From: Bacteroides intestinalis | GTDB taxonomy: Bacteria; Bacteroidota; Bacteroidia; Bacteroidales; Bacteroidaceae | Direction: 5' to 3' | DNA length: 64,000 nt | Assembly: GCF_902364365.1 (NCBI RefSeq) | Contig: NZ_CABJDN010000001.1 | Location: 682,001-746,000, forward strand | Shown: piece by piece, positions 38,905 to 47,800 of the stretch | Layout: each line of letters opens with the position of its first letter | Position numbering within the stretch: position 1 is the first letter of the stretch | The notes under the pieces: model-generated | The model's input: the letters and a program-made list of their open reading frames with translations, nothing else | What the model was told of the DNA's origin: nothing | Database searches by the model: none | Made by a program: the position numbers and the translations under genes

Positions 38905-39696
38905 ATGAGAAGATTGATTGGATTTTGTGTTGTGTTATGGATAGGGATTGCGTTACAGGCGCAATCTCTTTATCCTGATTTCAGTAAGATGAATTTCGGT
39001 TGTGATGGGAATAGCATCACGGCAGGTGAACAATGGTCGAAGACGGTGGTTGATCTGCTTGGATTTGCCACCCATCATAATGTAGCGGTAGGTTCTGCAA
39101 CCTGGGCCTGTCATTCCGATACACAGGATTATGGAAGTGCAGGTTTTGCAGGGATATCCGGTGGTTGGCGTCCCACAGAAGACAGCCATGAATTGCAGAT
39201 GCGGCATAATAATGTTTCTAAGGTTCACATCCAGAAATTCATTGCCGAAGTGGAAAACGGGCAATATCCCGTTCCCGACGTCTTTGTCTTCTCTATGGGG
39301 ACAAATGATAAGAACCTTGGTTCTGCCGAAGAGTCCTTGAAAGGTAAGACTCTTGCTGAAGTGGACGTTACCACTATGGCAGGTGGTGCCCGTTGGGCTA
39401 TACAGACCATTCTGGAACATTATCCTAAATGTCGTGTTTTTGTTTGTACCCCTATTCAGACCGGTGATGTAACCCGCAATGAACGTAATCTGGAGAAGAT
39501 TGCCATTCTGCGTGAAATCTGCCGTGCTCTTTCCGTACAACTGATAGATTGTTACTCCAATAGTGGTATAACCGAGAAATTCGAACAGCCTTCGGGCAGA
39601 GGACGATATCTGCGCGATGGCTTACATCCCGATAAAGAAGGGCAGGAGTTGATGGGGCGTTATATTGCGAAAGAAATACGGAATAATTTCTTTTAG
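38905..39696 (+). CDS. SGNH-fold (GDSL-type) esterase, exported
   Basis: A 263-residue protein with a Sec signal (LWIGIALQAQ). The SGNH blocks are present: Ser in DGNSIT (block I), Gly in block II, Asn in MGTNDKN (block III) and the Asp-x-x-His pair in RDGLHPD (block V). These are carbohydrate esterases, here most likely deacetylating mannan or glucomannan oligosaccharides in the periplasm. It would complement the CE7 enzyme at 15896. It is the last gene of the PUL, and a palindromic repeat lies 50 bp downstream. Confidence 0.83.
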   Translation: MRRLIGFCVVLWIGIALQAQSLYPDFSKMNFGCDGNSITAGEQWSKTVVDLLGFATHHNVAVGSATWACHSDTQDYGSAGFAGISGGWRPTEDSHELQMRHNNVSKVHIQKFIAEVENGQYPVPDVFVFSMGTNDKNLGSAEESLKGKTLAEVDVTTMAGGARWAIQTILEHYPKCRVFVCTPIQTGDVTRNERNLEKIAILREICRALSVQLIDCYSNSGITEKFEQPSGRGRYLRDGLHPDKEGQELMGRYIAKEIRNNFF

Positions 39697-39746
39697 GTGC
39701 GGGCTGATTTCTTTCTGTAGGGTTATGAGTTAAATGATAAATAATC

Positions 39747-39833
39747 TTTTAGACGCGGATGACACGGATGACGCGGATCTTTTTTTATTTTTTATAGCGC
39801 AGCCTTTTAAATCCTCGTCATCCGCGTCTAAAA
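39747..39833. repeat. Long palindromic intergenic repeat (copy 1 of a family)
   Basis: Perfect 16-bp arms (39747-39762 and 39818-39833; TTTTAGACGCGGATGA and its complement). The left part contains GGATGAC-type units every 9 bp. A related palindrome lies at 49266-49347. Copy 1 sits after the last PUL gene and could end transcription. The 39697-39942 gap holds no gene; it also has an 18-bp AT-rich word (39855-39872) repeated at 51996-52013. Confidence 0.7.
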
Positions 39834-39942
39834 AATAACATACCGAATGGCGCTAATCACTTATCACTAAACACTAATCACTTTTGTTCTTTTCTAATAC
39901 ATTATGAATTAATTCCGCCAACAGGTTATATAGGGAATCTTT

Positions 39943-41265
39943 TCAAGACGCTTTCTTAAGCCACTTTTCGTCAAGCAACCGGAGTGCTTCCGCCTTGTCC
40001 GTTGCCTTGACCACCAGCGACACATCATTCTCATCACTTCCGTAAGAAATCATCTTCAGCGGAATATTCTTCAATGCGTCCATAATCCGTGCTTCGGTTT
40101 CGATGCACGATGATTTCATGTTTCCTACCACAGAAATGATACTCATCTTATCTTCCACCCATATCCGGGCATACTTATTCAGTTCCCGCAGGATGAGAGA
40201 AAGAAAGTTCCTGTCATCTGTGGCTACGGATATGTTATCGTTGGATGAAGTCAGCAGACAGGGCATCGTCTTATATTTGGCGAAGATATCGAAAATCTTG
40301 CTGATGAACATATAAGGCCGGAGTGTATGGTTCGATTCGAACCGGATGTATGTGATAGAATCTTTGGTAGCGACTGCCTTTACCATGTTTCCGTTCAATC
40401 TGTTGGCGGATATATAAGTCCCTTCTGATGCCGGATTCATTGGGTTGAGCAGACGGATGGGAATATTCTCTTTCCATGCTGTAGCCAGACAAAGCGGGTG
40501 CAGGATTTGGGGATTAAAGTAGATGAGCCGTTCAGCTTCACTGAAACTCAGTTTTTTTATGGTGTCGGCATCTTTCACTATCAGTGTATCGTTGCTGTGT
40601 ATATCGATATCTGTCCATATCCGTATTTCCTCTGCCTGTATAGCTGTCCCTATTAGGGCGGCGGTGTAGTTACTTCCACCTTGTTTCAGATAATCGGTCT
40701 CACCAAAAGCATTCCTGCAAATGCTTCCCTGTGTGAGAAACAGATGTGTATTGGGGTATGCTTTACATATCTCTTTCACCTTTTGGCTGATATATTCCTC
40801 ATCCGCTTCCCCGTTCATACCGGTGCGTATGAAGTCGAAAGCACAAATCACGCTGTTGTCCATTCCTTGCTCCTGTAAGTAGAATCCCAGCAAGGTGGAT
40901 GTCAGTAACTCTCCTTGTGCCAGAATTTCTTTTTCATCGGTAGAGTAGAAAGGTTCCATACTGTATTTCCATATTGCTTGGAAACAGTCAAGAATGCCCC
41001 GGGTGGCTTCGTGCTTGATAGTGTCGTTCGTAAGTAGTTCATTGGCAAAGTCAATGAACTGGAATTCCAGTCGGGTTATTTTGTCGTGTGCTTCCTCTAT
41101 GTTTCGGTTGAAGAAGCTGGCAGTTACCTCGCCCAAATGTTTGGTAACATCTTTGGGAGCGGATAGTACGACTATTTTAGACGTATTGTCTTGAATCAGT
41201 TTTGCCACATGTTGCATACCTCTTACGGATGCGGTTGCATTTCCATCGAATTTGTAGATTTTCAT
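39943..41265 (-). CDS. Divergent aspartokinase paralogue, probably altered or inactive
   Basis: A 440-residue protein with the overall plan of a monofunctional aspartokinase: amino-acid kinase domain (~1-290) and tandem ACT domains (~300-440). Several motif residues have changed. The N-terminal KFGGTS loop reads KFDGNA (residues 5-10), and the aspartate-binding RGGSD motif reads QGGSN (195-199). The LAQGEL and WTDID regions are retained. Aspartokinase normally phosphorylates aspartate in Lys/Thr/Met synthesis. Here catalysis is doubtful, and a regulatory or different kinase role is possible. It stands alone between the PUL and kdp locus, on the opposite strand. Confidence 0.8.
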   Translation of the reverse strand: MKIYKFDGNATASVRGMQHVAKLIQDNTSKIVVLSAPKDVTKHLGEVTASFFNRNIEEAHDKITRLEFQFIDFANELLTNDTIKHEATRGILDCFQAIWKYSMEPFYSTDEKEILAQGELLTSTLLGFYLQEQGMDNSVICAFDFIRTGMNGEADEEYISQKVKEICKAYPNTHLFLTQGSICRNAFGETDYLKQGGSNYTAALIGTAIQAEEIRIWTDIDIHSNDTLIVKDADTIKKLSFSEAERLIYFNPQILHPLCLATAWKENIPIRLLNPMNPASEGTYISANRLNGNMVKAVATKDSITYIRFESNHTLRPYMFISKIFDIFAKYKTMPCLLTSSNDNISVATDDRNFLSLILRELNKYARIWVEDKMSIISVVGNMKSSCIETEARIMDALKNIPLKMISYGSDENDVSLVVKATDKAEALRLLDEKWLKKAS

Positions 41266-41499
41266 ATTCTTCTTTTTTTTAGTTATTAATCAAATCTTTT
41301 TGTGAAGCCCCCTTGCCATTTCAGAATGATTTTATCAAAATGGAAGGGAAACTCCCCGCTGCCTGTTTGCTCTTTTCTGCTCTTATCTCCTCTTATCTCC
41401 TTGTACTAATGGAGTTAAGTTGTAAAATCAGTTTCGAGGTTTTCAAGCTCTCTACTATAAAAGTTCAAAAGATGTGCCGCTCGTATTCGGGAAAAGTTT

Positions 41500-41507
41500 T
41501 ATATTTG
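41500..41507 (+). promoter_or_regulatory. -7 promoter element for the sigma-54-type response regulator
   Basis: TATATTTG, a full match to TAnnTTTG, lies 50 bp before the ATG at 41557. The regulator thus appears to be made from an ordinary housekeeping promoter while kdp has a sigma-54 type promoter. Confidence 0.5.
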
Positions 41508-41556
41508 CACACCCTGTTTTTACCATTATCAGTTTAAATACTTATCCAAATAAGAT

Positions 41557-42900
41557 ATGAGTAAGATTTTAATCGTTGATGACGAGGTACAAATCCGTAC
41601 CCTTTTAGCGCGTATGATGGAGTTAGAAGGATATGAAGTCTGTCAGGCTGGTGATTGCAGGGCTGCCCTGAAACAGTTGGAACTGCAAAGTCCAGATGTC
41701 GCTTTGTGTGATGTTTTTCTGCCCGATGGAAATGGGGTAGACCTGGTGTTGGCTATCAAGAAAGCTGCACCCAATGTGGAAGTCATTCTCCTGACGGCTC
41801 ACGGCAATATTCCCGATGGCGTACAAGCCATCAAAAACGGAGCTTTCGACTATATCACCAAAGGAGATGATAATAACAAGATTATTCCCCTTATCAGTCG
41901 TGCGGTAGAGAAAGCCGCGATGAATGCCCGTCTTGAAAAGCTTGAGAAGAAGGTAGGGCAGGCGTACTCTTTTGATTCTATCCTGGGAGAGTCCAAATCT
42001 TTGAAAGATGCTGTTTTACTGGCGCAAAAGGTGTCGGTGACTGATGTACCTGTATTGCTGACCGGAGAGACGGGAACAGGTAAGGAAGTGTTTGCGCAGG
42101 CCATCCATTATAGTAGCAAGCGTGCGCGGCAGAATTTTGTGGCTGTAAACTGTTCTTCGTTTAGCAAGGAGTTGTTGGAAAGTGAGATGTTTGGTCACAA
42201 AGCAGGTTCCTTTACAGGGGCGTTGAAAGATAAGAAAGGGCTTTTTGAGGAAGCGAACAATGGAACGATCTTCCTGGATGAAATAGGTGAAATGGCCTTT
42301 GAATTGCAAGCCAAACTATTGCGGATACTCGAAACGGGAGAATATATAAAGATAGGAGACACCAAGCCGACACGCGTCAATGTGCGTATCATAGCCGCAA
42401 CGAATCGTAATTTGCCGGAAGAAATAGCCAAAGGACGTTTCCGGGAAGACCTGTTTTATCGTCTTTCTGTATTCCAGGTGCATCTGCCGCCATTGCGTGA
42501 GCGTGCAGGAGATATCCGTCTGTTGGCAAAGGCTTTCGTGAAGAACTTTTCCACACAACTTTCCCGCCCGGTAACTGAAATAACTCCTGACTTCCTCGCT
42601 ACTTTGGAGTTACAACCGTGGAAAGGAAATATCCGCGAACTCCGTAATGTGATAGAACGCAGTCTTATTGTTTGCGAAGGCGAACAGCTGACTATTGCCG
42701 ATCTGCCACTTGACATCCAGAATGCCCACTACGAACTGTCGGATGAAGAGACACCTGGCAGCTTCGAGCTTTCGGCTATGGAACGTCGCCATATTGCGCG
42801 CGTGTTGGAGTACACGAAGGGGAATAAGACGGAGGCCGCCCGCTTGCTGAAAATAGGTTTGACTACGCTGTACAGGAAGATTGAGGAATATAGAATATAG
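41557..42900 (+). CDS. NtrC-family sigma-54-dependent response regulator
   Basis: A 447-residue protein: receiver domain (~1-120, phospho-acceptor Asp52 in ALCDVFLPDG), AAA+ sigma-54 activation domain (~140-370; Walker A GETGTGKE, GTIFLDEIGEM, arginine-finger region) and a C-terminal Fis-type helix-turn-helix (~405-447; NKTEAARLLKIGLTTLYRKI). The sigma-54 contact loop reads GSFTGA, not the usual GAFTGA. It is encoded 0.9 kb upstream of kdpFABC, where a sigma-54 promoter is visible, and no OmpR-type KdpE is present. It probably serves as the kdp activator, with the kinase at 50503 as partner. This pairing is inferred from position. Confidence 0.9.
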   Translation: MSKILIVDDEVQIRTLLARMMELEGYEVCQAGDCRAALKQLELQSPDVALCDVFLPDGNGVDLVLAIKKAAPNVEVILLTAHGNIPDGVQAIKNGAFDYITKGDDNNKIIPLISRAVEKAAMNARLEKLEKKVGQAYSFDSILGESKSLKDAVLLAQKVSVTDVPVLLTGETGTGKEVFAQAIHYSSKRARQNFVAVNCSSFSKELLESEMFGHKAGSFTGALKDKKGLFEEANNGTIFLDEIGEMAFELQAKLLRILETGEYIKIGDTKPTRVNVRIIAATNRNLPEEIAKGRFREDLFYRLSVFQVHLPPLRERAGDIRLLAKAFVKNFSTQLSRPVTEITPDFLATLELQPWKGNIRELRNVIERSLIVCEGEQLTIADLPLDIQNAHYELSDEETPGSFELSAMERRHIARVLEYTKGNKTEAARLLKIGLTTLYRKIEEYRI

Positions 42901-43046
42901 CTTGTATTCACAATCAGATCTGATATGACAATAAGATACCAAAACGGGATGTTTTGCTGCTGTATGTTGGACTTTCATCGTTGTTAATAATAAGCGCTCC
43001 CGCTGGAAAGCTGCTTCTGGAAGAATATAACATTAGTTTATAAGGA

Positions 43047-43244
43047 TTATATCATCTATTGGCAGCCCACAGATGATCTATTCAGCCCATATATATCATC
43101 TGTTTTAATCAAACAGATCATCAATTTCACTCAAACGGATGATGTAATTCGCAAAAGGGCTACACCTTTTGCTTCATAAGGCTACACCATCATCACCAAA
43201 AGGCTACACCATCTTCCCAAAAGGGTGTAGCCCTGTCAAAAAGC
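43047..43244. repeat. Nine-unit array with strict 22-bp phasing
   Basis: Units begin at 43047, 43069, 43091, 43113, 43135, 43157, 43179, 43201 and 43223. Each has a conserved ~10-nt core followed by ~12 variable nt. Units 1-5 carry an ACAGATGAT-type core, alternately in direct and inverted form (ATCATCTGT). Units 6-8 carry GGCTACACC and unit 9 carries its inverse GGTGTAGCC. The period equals two DNA turns, so all cores face one side of the helix. This favours a protein-binding array over a simple minisatellite. Confidence 0.75.
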
Positions 43245-43649
43245 GGCCGATATTTCTCTATTTCAAATAAGATAAGCAACGGAGCTAAATAATCGATTTT
43301 ATGGAAATACACCATATGTGTAATTAATAAGAATGAAATAAAGAGAAATAAGTTTCTAAAACATGCTTTCTTTTATTGTTTTGAATCATACGGTATTTTC
43401 CTGATAGTAAATTCTTGCGTTTTTTTGAAGCACAACAAGGATGGGCACGAAAGAAAGAAATCTCAGATATTACGATTTACATTTTGACATTTTGATCAAG
43501 TTGCACTAAGTTCGATAGAAAAGTTCGATGTATGCATTGGGGATATCGGGCGATTCGGAATCAGACGGAAGTCGCCCAATGATATTGTTTCTTTTCCTTA
43601 TTCTTTCCCTCTATTCTTTTCAAAATAGATAATACCTTTTCATTTTGAA

Positions 43650-43674
43650 AGGGTGCTCTTTAAGGGAGTACCCT
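43650..43674. promoter_or_regulatory. Dyad upstream of the sigma-54 promoter, candidate activator site
   Basis: Arms AGGGTGCTC (43650-43658) and GAGTACCCT (43666-43674) pair with a single mismatch. The dyad lies 57 bp before the -24 element, a plausible place for an NtrC-type activator dimer to bind. Confidence 0.45.
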
Positions 43675-43730
43675 GATTCGCTTGTTGCATGAATCTGTTT
43701 ATTAGATATTTATGAATTTACCCATCCTTC

Positions 43731-43746
43731 TGGCACGCTATTGGCA
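43731..43746 (+). promoter_or_regulatory. Sigma-54 (-24/-12) promoter of the kdp operon
   Basis: TGGCACG (43731-43737), four bases, then TGGCA (43742-43746). This matches TGGCACG-N4-TTGCW at all but one position, with the invariant GG and GC 12 bp apart. The first small gene starts 50 bp downstream. An NtrC-family activator gene is the nearest upstream gene. Confidence 0.75.
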
Positions 43747-43795
43747 CATTACCTTCCGATAAAATAAATAGTATTAATTCAATAAAGGTAAAAAC

Positions 43796-43891
43796 ATGGG
43801 AATAACGATTTCATTTATTTTCTGCCTGCTGAGCGGCTTGTTCGCTTTCTGGCTGTTTTGGAAATGTGTGGACTGGTTTGAAAAGATTTAA
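43796..43891 (+). CDS. 31-residue membrane miniprotein at the head of the kdp operon
   Basis: MGITISFIFCLLSGLFAFWL begins this 31-residue reading frame, which has one hydrophobic helix and a charged end (KCVDWFEKI). It starts 50 bp after the sigma-54 promoter and ends 15 bp before kdpF. It is too short for most gene finders. It is not KdpF, which follows as a separate frame. The location suggests a small accessory or leader peptide of the Kdp complex; no family assignment can be made from the sequence. Confidence 0.55.
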   Translation: MGITISFIFCLLSGLFAFWLFWKCVDWFEKI

Positions 43892-43906
43892 GAAGGAGAG
43901 AGAATT

Positions 43907-43987
43907 ATGTATACAGCATTATTTGTATTGGGTATTGCGGTTTTCGGGTATTTGATTTATGTACTTGTGAGACCGGAGAAGTTTTAA
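43907..43987 (+). CDS. kdpF: KdpF-like small subunit of the Kdp potassium ATPase
   Basis: A 26-residue protein (MYTALFVLGIAVFGYLIYVL plus VRPEKF) with a single transmembrane helix and the basic/proline C-terminal end (RPEKF) seen in KdpF proteins. In other bacteria KdpF stabilises the KdpABC complex in the membrane. An AAGGAG ribosome-binding site (43893-43898) lies 8 bp before the ATG, unusually strong for Bacteroides. kdpA follows after 12 bp. The length is in the usual range for KdpF. Confidence 0.8.
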   Translation: MYTALFVLGIAVFGYLIYVLVRPEKF

Positions 43988-43999
43988 AGTAGAAAGAAA

Positions 44000-45706
44000 A
44001 TGAACACAGAAATTTTAGGCGTAGCGTTGCAAGTCATCCTGATGGTGGTATTGGCTTATCCGTTGGGAAAGTATATTGCAAAAGTCTATAAAGGACAAAA
44101 AACATGGTCGGACTTCATGAAGCCGGTCGAGAGATTGATATTCAAAGTTTCCGGCATCAACCCACAGGAGGAGATGAACTGGAAACAGTTCTTGAAAGCA
44201 TTGCTGATATTGAATGCTTTCTGGTTTGTGTGGGGCATGGTACTGCTGGTTACTCAACACTGGTTGCCTCTGAACCCCGACGGTAATGGGGCGCAGACTC
44301 CGGATCAGGCATTCAACACTTGTATCAGTTTTATGGTGAACTGTAACTTACAGCATTATTCCGGTGAAAGCGGATTGACTTACTTTACGCAATTGTTCGT
44401 CATCATGCTGTTCCAGTTTATTACGGCGGCAACGGGTATGGCGGCTATGGCAGGTATCATGAAATCCATCAGTGTAAAGACAACGAAGACAATAGGTAAC
44501 TTCTGGAACTTCCTTGTATTGAGTAGTACACGTATCCTGTTGCCTCTTTCCCTGATTGTGGGCTTTATCCTGATTCTTCAGGGCACTCCGATGGGATTCG
44601 ACGGCAAGATGGAGGTGACTACGCTGGAAGGACAGGAACAATTGGTATCGCAGGGACCTGTGGCAGCCATTGTGCCTATTAAACAACTGGGTACCAATGG
44701 TGGCGGTTATTTTGGTGTAAACTCTTCGCATCCGTTGGAGAATCCTACGTATCTGTCCAATATGGTAGAATGTTGGTCTATCCTGATCATACCGATGGCA
44801 ATGGTTTTCGCACTTGGTTTTTATTCCAATCGTAAGAAACTGGCTTATAGTATATTCGGTGTAATGCTCTTTGCCTATCTGGCGGGTGTCGGCATCAATG
44901 TCTATCAGGAGATGAACGGCAACCCGCGTATTGACGAACTGGGTATTGCGCAGGATGGCGGAGCGATGGAGGGAAAAGAGGTGCGGCTTGGTTCTGCCGC
45001 AACAGCTTTGTGGAGCATTACGACCACTGTTACTTCCAATGGTTCGGTGAATGGTATGCACGACTCTACGATGCCGCTCAGTGGTATGATGGAGATGCTG
45101 AATATGCAGATAAATACCTGGTTCGGTGGTGTCGGGGTAGGTTGGATGAACTACTATACGTTCATAATCATAGCTGTGTTTATCAGCGGACTGATGGTAG
45201 GACGTACACCGGAATTCCTCGGAAAGAAGGTGGAGGCACGCGAAATGAAGATTGCGACCGTTGTGGCGTTGCTTCATCCGTTTGTGATCCTGGTAGGAAC
45301 GGCTCTGTCTACGTATCTGTTTGCCCATCATCCCGATTTCGTGGCGAGTGAGGGCGGATGGCTGAATAATCCGGGTTTCCACGGGCTGAGTGAGCAATTA
45401 TATGAGTTTACTTCGTGTGCAGCTAATAACGGTTCCGGCTTCGAGGGACTGGGAGATAATACTTATTTCTGGAATTACGCTTGCGGTTGGGTACTTATCC
45501 TGAGTCGATTCATTCCAATCATCGGTCAGGTGGCCATTGCGGGATTACTGGCGCAGAAGAAGTTTATCCCTGAAAGTGCCGGTACGCTGAAGACGGATAC
45601 GGTGACATTTGCTGTGATGACTTTCGCGGTTATCTTCATTGTGGCTGCCCTGTCATTCTTCCCGGTGCATGCGTTGAGTACGATTGCCGAACATTTTAGT
45701 TTGTAA
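44000..45706 (+). CDS. kdpA: KdpA, potassium-binding and translocating subunit
   Basis: A 568-residue integral membrane protein with about ten helices. The four selectivity-filter loops typical of KdpA are present, among them TNGGGYFGVNSSHPLENP and CAANNGSGFEGL. It forms the high-affinity potassium channel of the inner-membrane KdpFABC pump. It lies 12 bp after kdpF and 30 bp before kdpB, in one operon downstream of the sigma-54 promoter. Length and motifs are normal. Confidence 0.97.
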   Translation: MNTEILGVALQVILMVVLAYPLGKYIAKVYKGQKTWSDFMKPVERLIFKVSGINPQEEMNWKQFLKALLILNAFWFVWGMVLLVTQHWLPLNPDGNGAQTPDQAFNTCISFMVNCNLQHYSGESGLTYFTQLFVIMLFQFITAATGMAAMAGIMKSISVKTTKTIGNFWNFLVLSSTRILLPLSLIVGFILILQGTPMGFDGKMEVTTLEGQEQLVSQGPVAAIVPIKQLGTNGGGYFGVNSSHPLENPTYLSNMVECWSILIIPMAMVFALGFYSNRKKLAYSIFGVMLFAYLAGVGINVYQEMNGNPRIDELGIAQDGGAMEGKEVRLGSAATALWSITTTVTSNGSVNGMHDSTMPLSGMMEMLNMQINTWFGGVGVGWMNYYTFIIIAVFISGLMVGRTPEFLGKKVEAREMKIATVVALLHPFVILVGTALSTYLFAHHPDFVASEGGWLNNPGFHGLSEQLYEFTSCAANNGSGFEGLGDNTYFWNYACGWVLILSRFIPIIGQVAIAGLLAQKKFIPESAGTLKTDTVTFAVMTFAVIFIVAALSFFPVHALSTIAEHFSL

Positions 45707-45736
45707 TTCATAATTAGTAATTAGTAATTTCATAAG

Positions 45737-47788
45737 ATGAAAGATAAGAAATCAGCTTCTTTGTTTCAAGAGGAGCAAGTTATGGAAAGCTTGAAGCAAT
45801 CATTCGTGAAGTTGGATCCACGGGTGATGATTAAGAATCCGATTATGTTTACGGTGGAACTTGTGACGTTGGTGATGCTGGTGGTCTGCATCCTCTCGCT
45901 GGGGACTACGGAATATGGAACATTCGGGTACAACTTCCTGGTGTTCGTTGTTCTCTTTGTTACTCTGTTGTTCGCTAACTTCGCTGAGGCTATTGCCGAG
46001 GCTCGTGGTAAGGCCCAGGCCGACAGCTTGCGCAAGACGCGTGAGGAGACTCCCGCTAAAATTCTGATTGATGGCAAAGTTTGCAATATCAGTAGTGCAC
46101 GCCTGAAGAAAGGCGATTACTTTATTTGCGAAGCCGGCGATACGATTCCGGCTGATGGTGAGATTGTAGAAGGACTGGCTTCCATTGATGAAAGTGCTAT
46201 TACAGGCGAATCTGCTCCGGTAATCCGTGAGGCGGGTGGAGATAAGAGTTCTGTAACCGGTGGTACGAAGGTGCTTTCTGATAAGATAAAGGTATTGGTA
46301 ACCCAACAGCAGGGTGAGAGCTTCCTGGATAAGATGATTGCATTAGTGGAAGGTGCTACCCGGAAGAAAACACCGAATGAAATAGCGCTGACTATCCTGC
46401 TGGCAGGTTTCACACTGGTATTCGTGATTGTTTGTGTCACACTGATTCCAATGGCGGATTATACAAATATAGATCATCCGGGAACGTACATCTCGATTGC
46501 AGCTATTCTCTCCCTGTTTGTTTGCCTGATACCGACGACAATCGGTGGTCTGCTTTCCGCTATCGGCATTGCAGGTATGGACCGTGCGCTTCGTGCCAAT
46601 GTGATAACGAAATCGGGTAAGGCAGTGGAAACGGCCGGTGATATTGACACGTTGCTGCTGGATAAGACGGGAACTATTACAATCGGTAACCGTAAAGCTA
46701 CGAAGTTCTATGCAGCTCCCGGTGTGGACGAACGTGATTTTATTGAGGCTTGCCTGCTGTCCTCCATCTCCGATGAAACGCCGGAAGGTAAATCAATTAT
46801 AGAACTGGGACGGGAAACAGGTCGCCGTATGCGTGACCTGAATACTACGGGTGCCCGGATGATTAAGTTCACTGCTGAAACAAAGTGTTCAGGCGTGGAT
46901 TTGCAAAATGGTACTCAGATACGTAAAGGTGCTTTCGATGCTATCCGTAAGATTGCGGAGAGTGCCGGAAACAGTTTCCCGAAAGAGGTGGAAGATGTGA
47001 TTGCTGCAATTTCAAGTAACGGCGGTACACCGTTGGTAGTGTGTGTCAACCGGCAGGTGGCTGGCGTTATTGAGTTGCAGGATATCATTAAACCGGGTAT
47101 TCAGGAACGTTTCGAACGCCTTCGCAAGATGGGAGTGAAGACGGTAATGGTGACCGGAGATAACCCGCTGACTGCAAAGTACATCGCAGAAAAGGCTGGT
47201 GTGGATGATTTTATAGCTGAGGCTAAGCCGGAAGACAAGATGGAATATATCAAGAAAGAGCAGCAGTCCGGTAAACTGGTGGCAATGATGGGAGACGGTA
47301 CAAATGATGCTCCGGCATTGGCACAGGCAAATGTGGGTGTTGCTATGAATAGCGGTACGCAGGCTGCAAAGGAAGCCGGTAATATGGTGGACTTGGACAA
47401 TGATCCTACGAAGTTGATTGAAATCGTGGAAATCGGTAAACAGTTGTTGATGACGCGTGGTACGCTGACTACGTTCTCTATAGCAAATGACGTGGCTAAA
47501 TACTTTGCGATTATTCCCGCTTTGTTTATGGTAGCCATCCCTCAGTTGGCACCGCTGAATATCATGGGGCTGCATAGTCCTGAGTCAGCCATCCTTTCAG
47601 CTATAATCTTTAACGCTATCATTATTCCTATATTGATTCCGTTGGCACTGAAAGGAGTACAGTATAAACCGATTGGTGCCAGTGCATTGCTTCGCCGCAA
47701 CTTGCTGATTTATGGCTTAGGCGGTGTCATTGCACCCTTTATCGGAATTAAATTAATAGATATGATTGTCAGTTTATTCTTTCAATAA
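45737..47788 (+). CDS. kdpB: KdpB, P-type ATPase subunit
   Basis: A 683-residue P-type ATPase. The phosphorylation motif DKTGTIT is at Asp309, the TGES actuator motif is in [11 protein letters not shown], and the hinge motif is [12 protein letters not shown]. It hydrolyses ATP to drive potassium import through KdpA. Seven transmembrane segments are expected. kdpC follows after 12 bp. No unusual residues were noticed. Confidence 0.97.
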   Translation: MKDKKSASLFQEEQVMESLKQSFVKLDPRVMIKNPIMFTVELVTLVMLVVCILSLGTTEYGTFGYNFLVFVVLFVTLLFANFAEAIAEARGKAQADSLRKTREETPAKILIDGKVCNISSARLKKGDYFICEAGDTIPADGEIVEGLASIDESAITGESAPVIREAGGDKSSVTGGTKVLSDKIKVLVTQQQGESFLDKMIALVEGATRKKTPNEIALTILLAGFTLVFVIVCVTLIPMADYTNIDHPGTYISIAAILSLFVCLIPTTIGGLLSAIGIAGMDRALRANVITKSGKAVETAGDIDTLLLDKTGTITIGNRKATKFYAAPGVDERDFIEACLLSSISDETPEGKSIIELGRETGRRMRDLNTTGARMIKFTAETKCSGVDLQNGTQIRKGAFDAIRKIAESAGNSFPKEVEDVIAAISSNGGTPLVVCVNRQVAGVIELQDIIKPGIQERFERLRKMGVKTVMVTGDNPLTAKYIAEKAGVDDFIAEAKPEDKMEYIKKEQQSGKLVAMMGDGTNDAPALAQANVGVAMNSGTQAAKEAGNMVDLDNDPTKLIEIVEIGKQLLMTRGTLTTFSIANDVAKYFAIIPALFMVAIPQLAPLNIMGLHSPESAILSAIIFNAIIIPILIPLALKGVQYKPIGASALLRRNLLIYGLGGVIAPFIGIKLIDMIVSLFFQ

Positions 47789-47800
47789 ATAAAAACAGTA

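Larger units (their letters stand above)
42901..43795. other. 895-bp gene-free region upstream of kdp
   Basis: No protein or RNA gene was recognised. It contains the 22-bp-phased array (43047-43244), a small hairpin GGGCGA/TCGCCC (43548-43577), two AAGTTCGAT words 13 bp apart (43508 and 43521), a 25-bp dyad (43650-43674) and the sigma-54 promoter (43731-43746). The remainder is A/T-rich. Confidence 0.6.

Noticed and set aside
43047..43244. The 22-bp-phased array as a possible CRISPR array
   Set aside because: The conserved part is only ~10 nt, cores occur in both orientations, two different cores are used, spacers are ~12 nt and no cas genes are near.
44348..45397. Minus-strand reading frame of 349 codons opposite kdpA
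   Set aside because: Its His/Arg/Thr-rich composition is typical of an antisense frame and kdpA is unambiguous.
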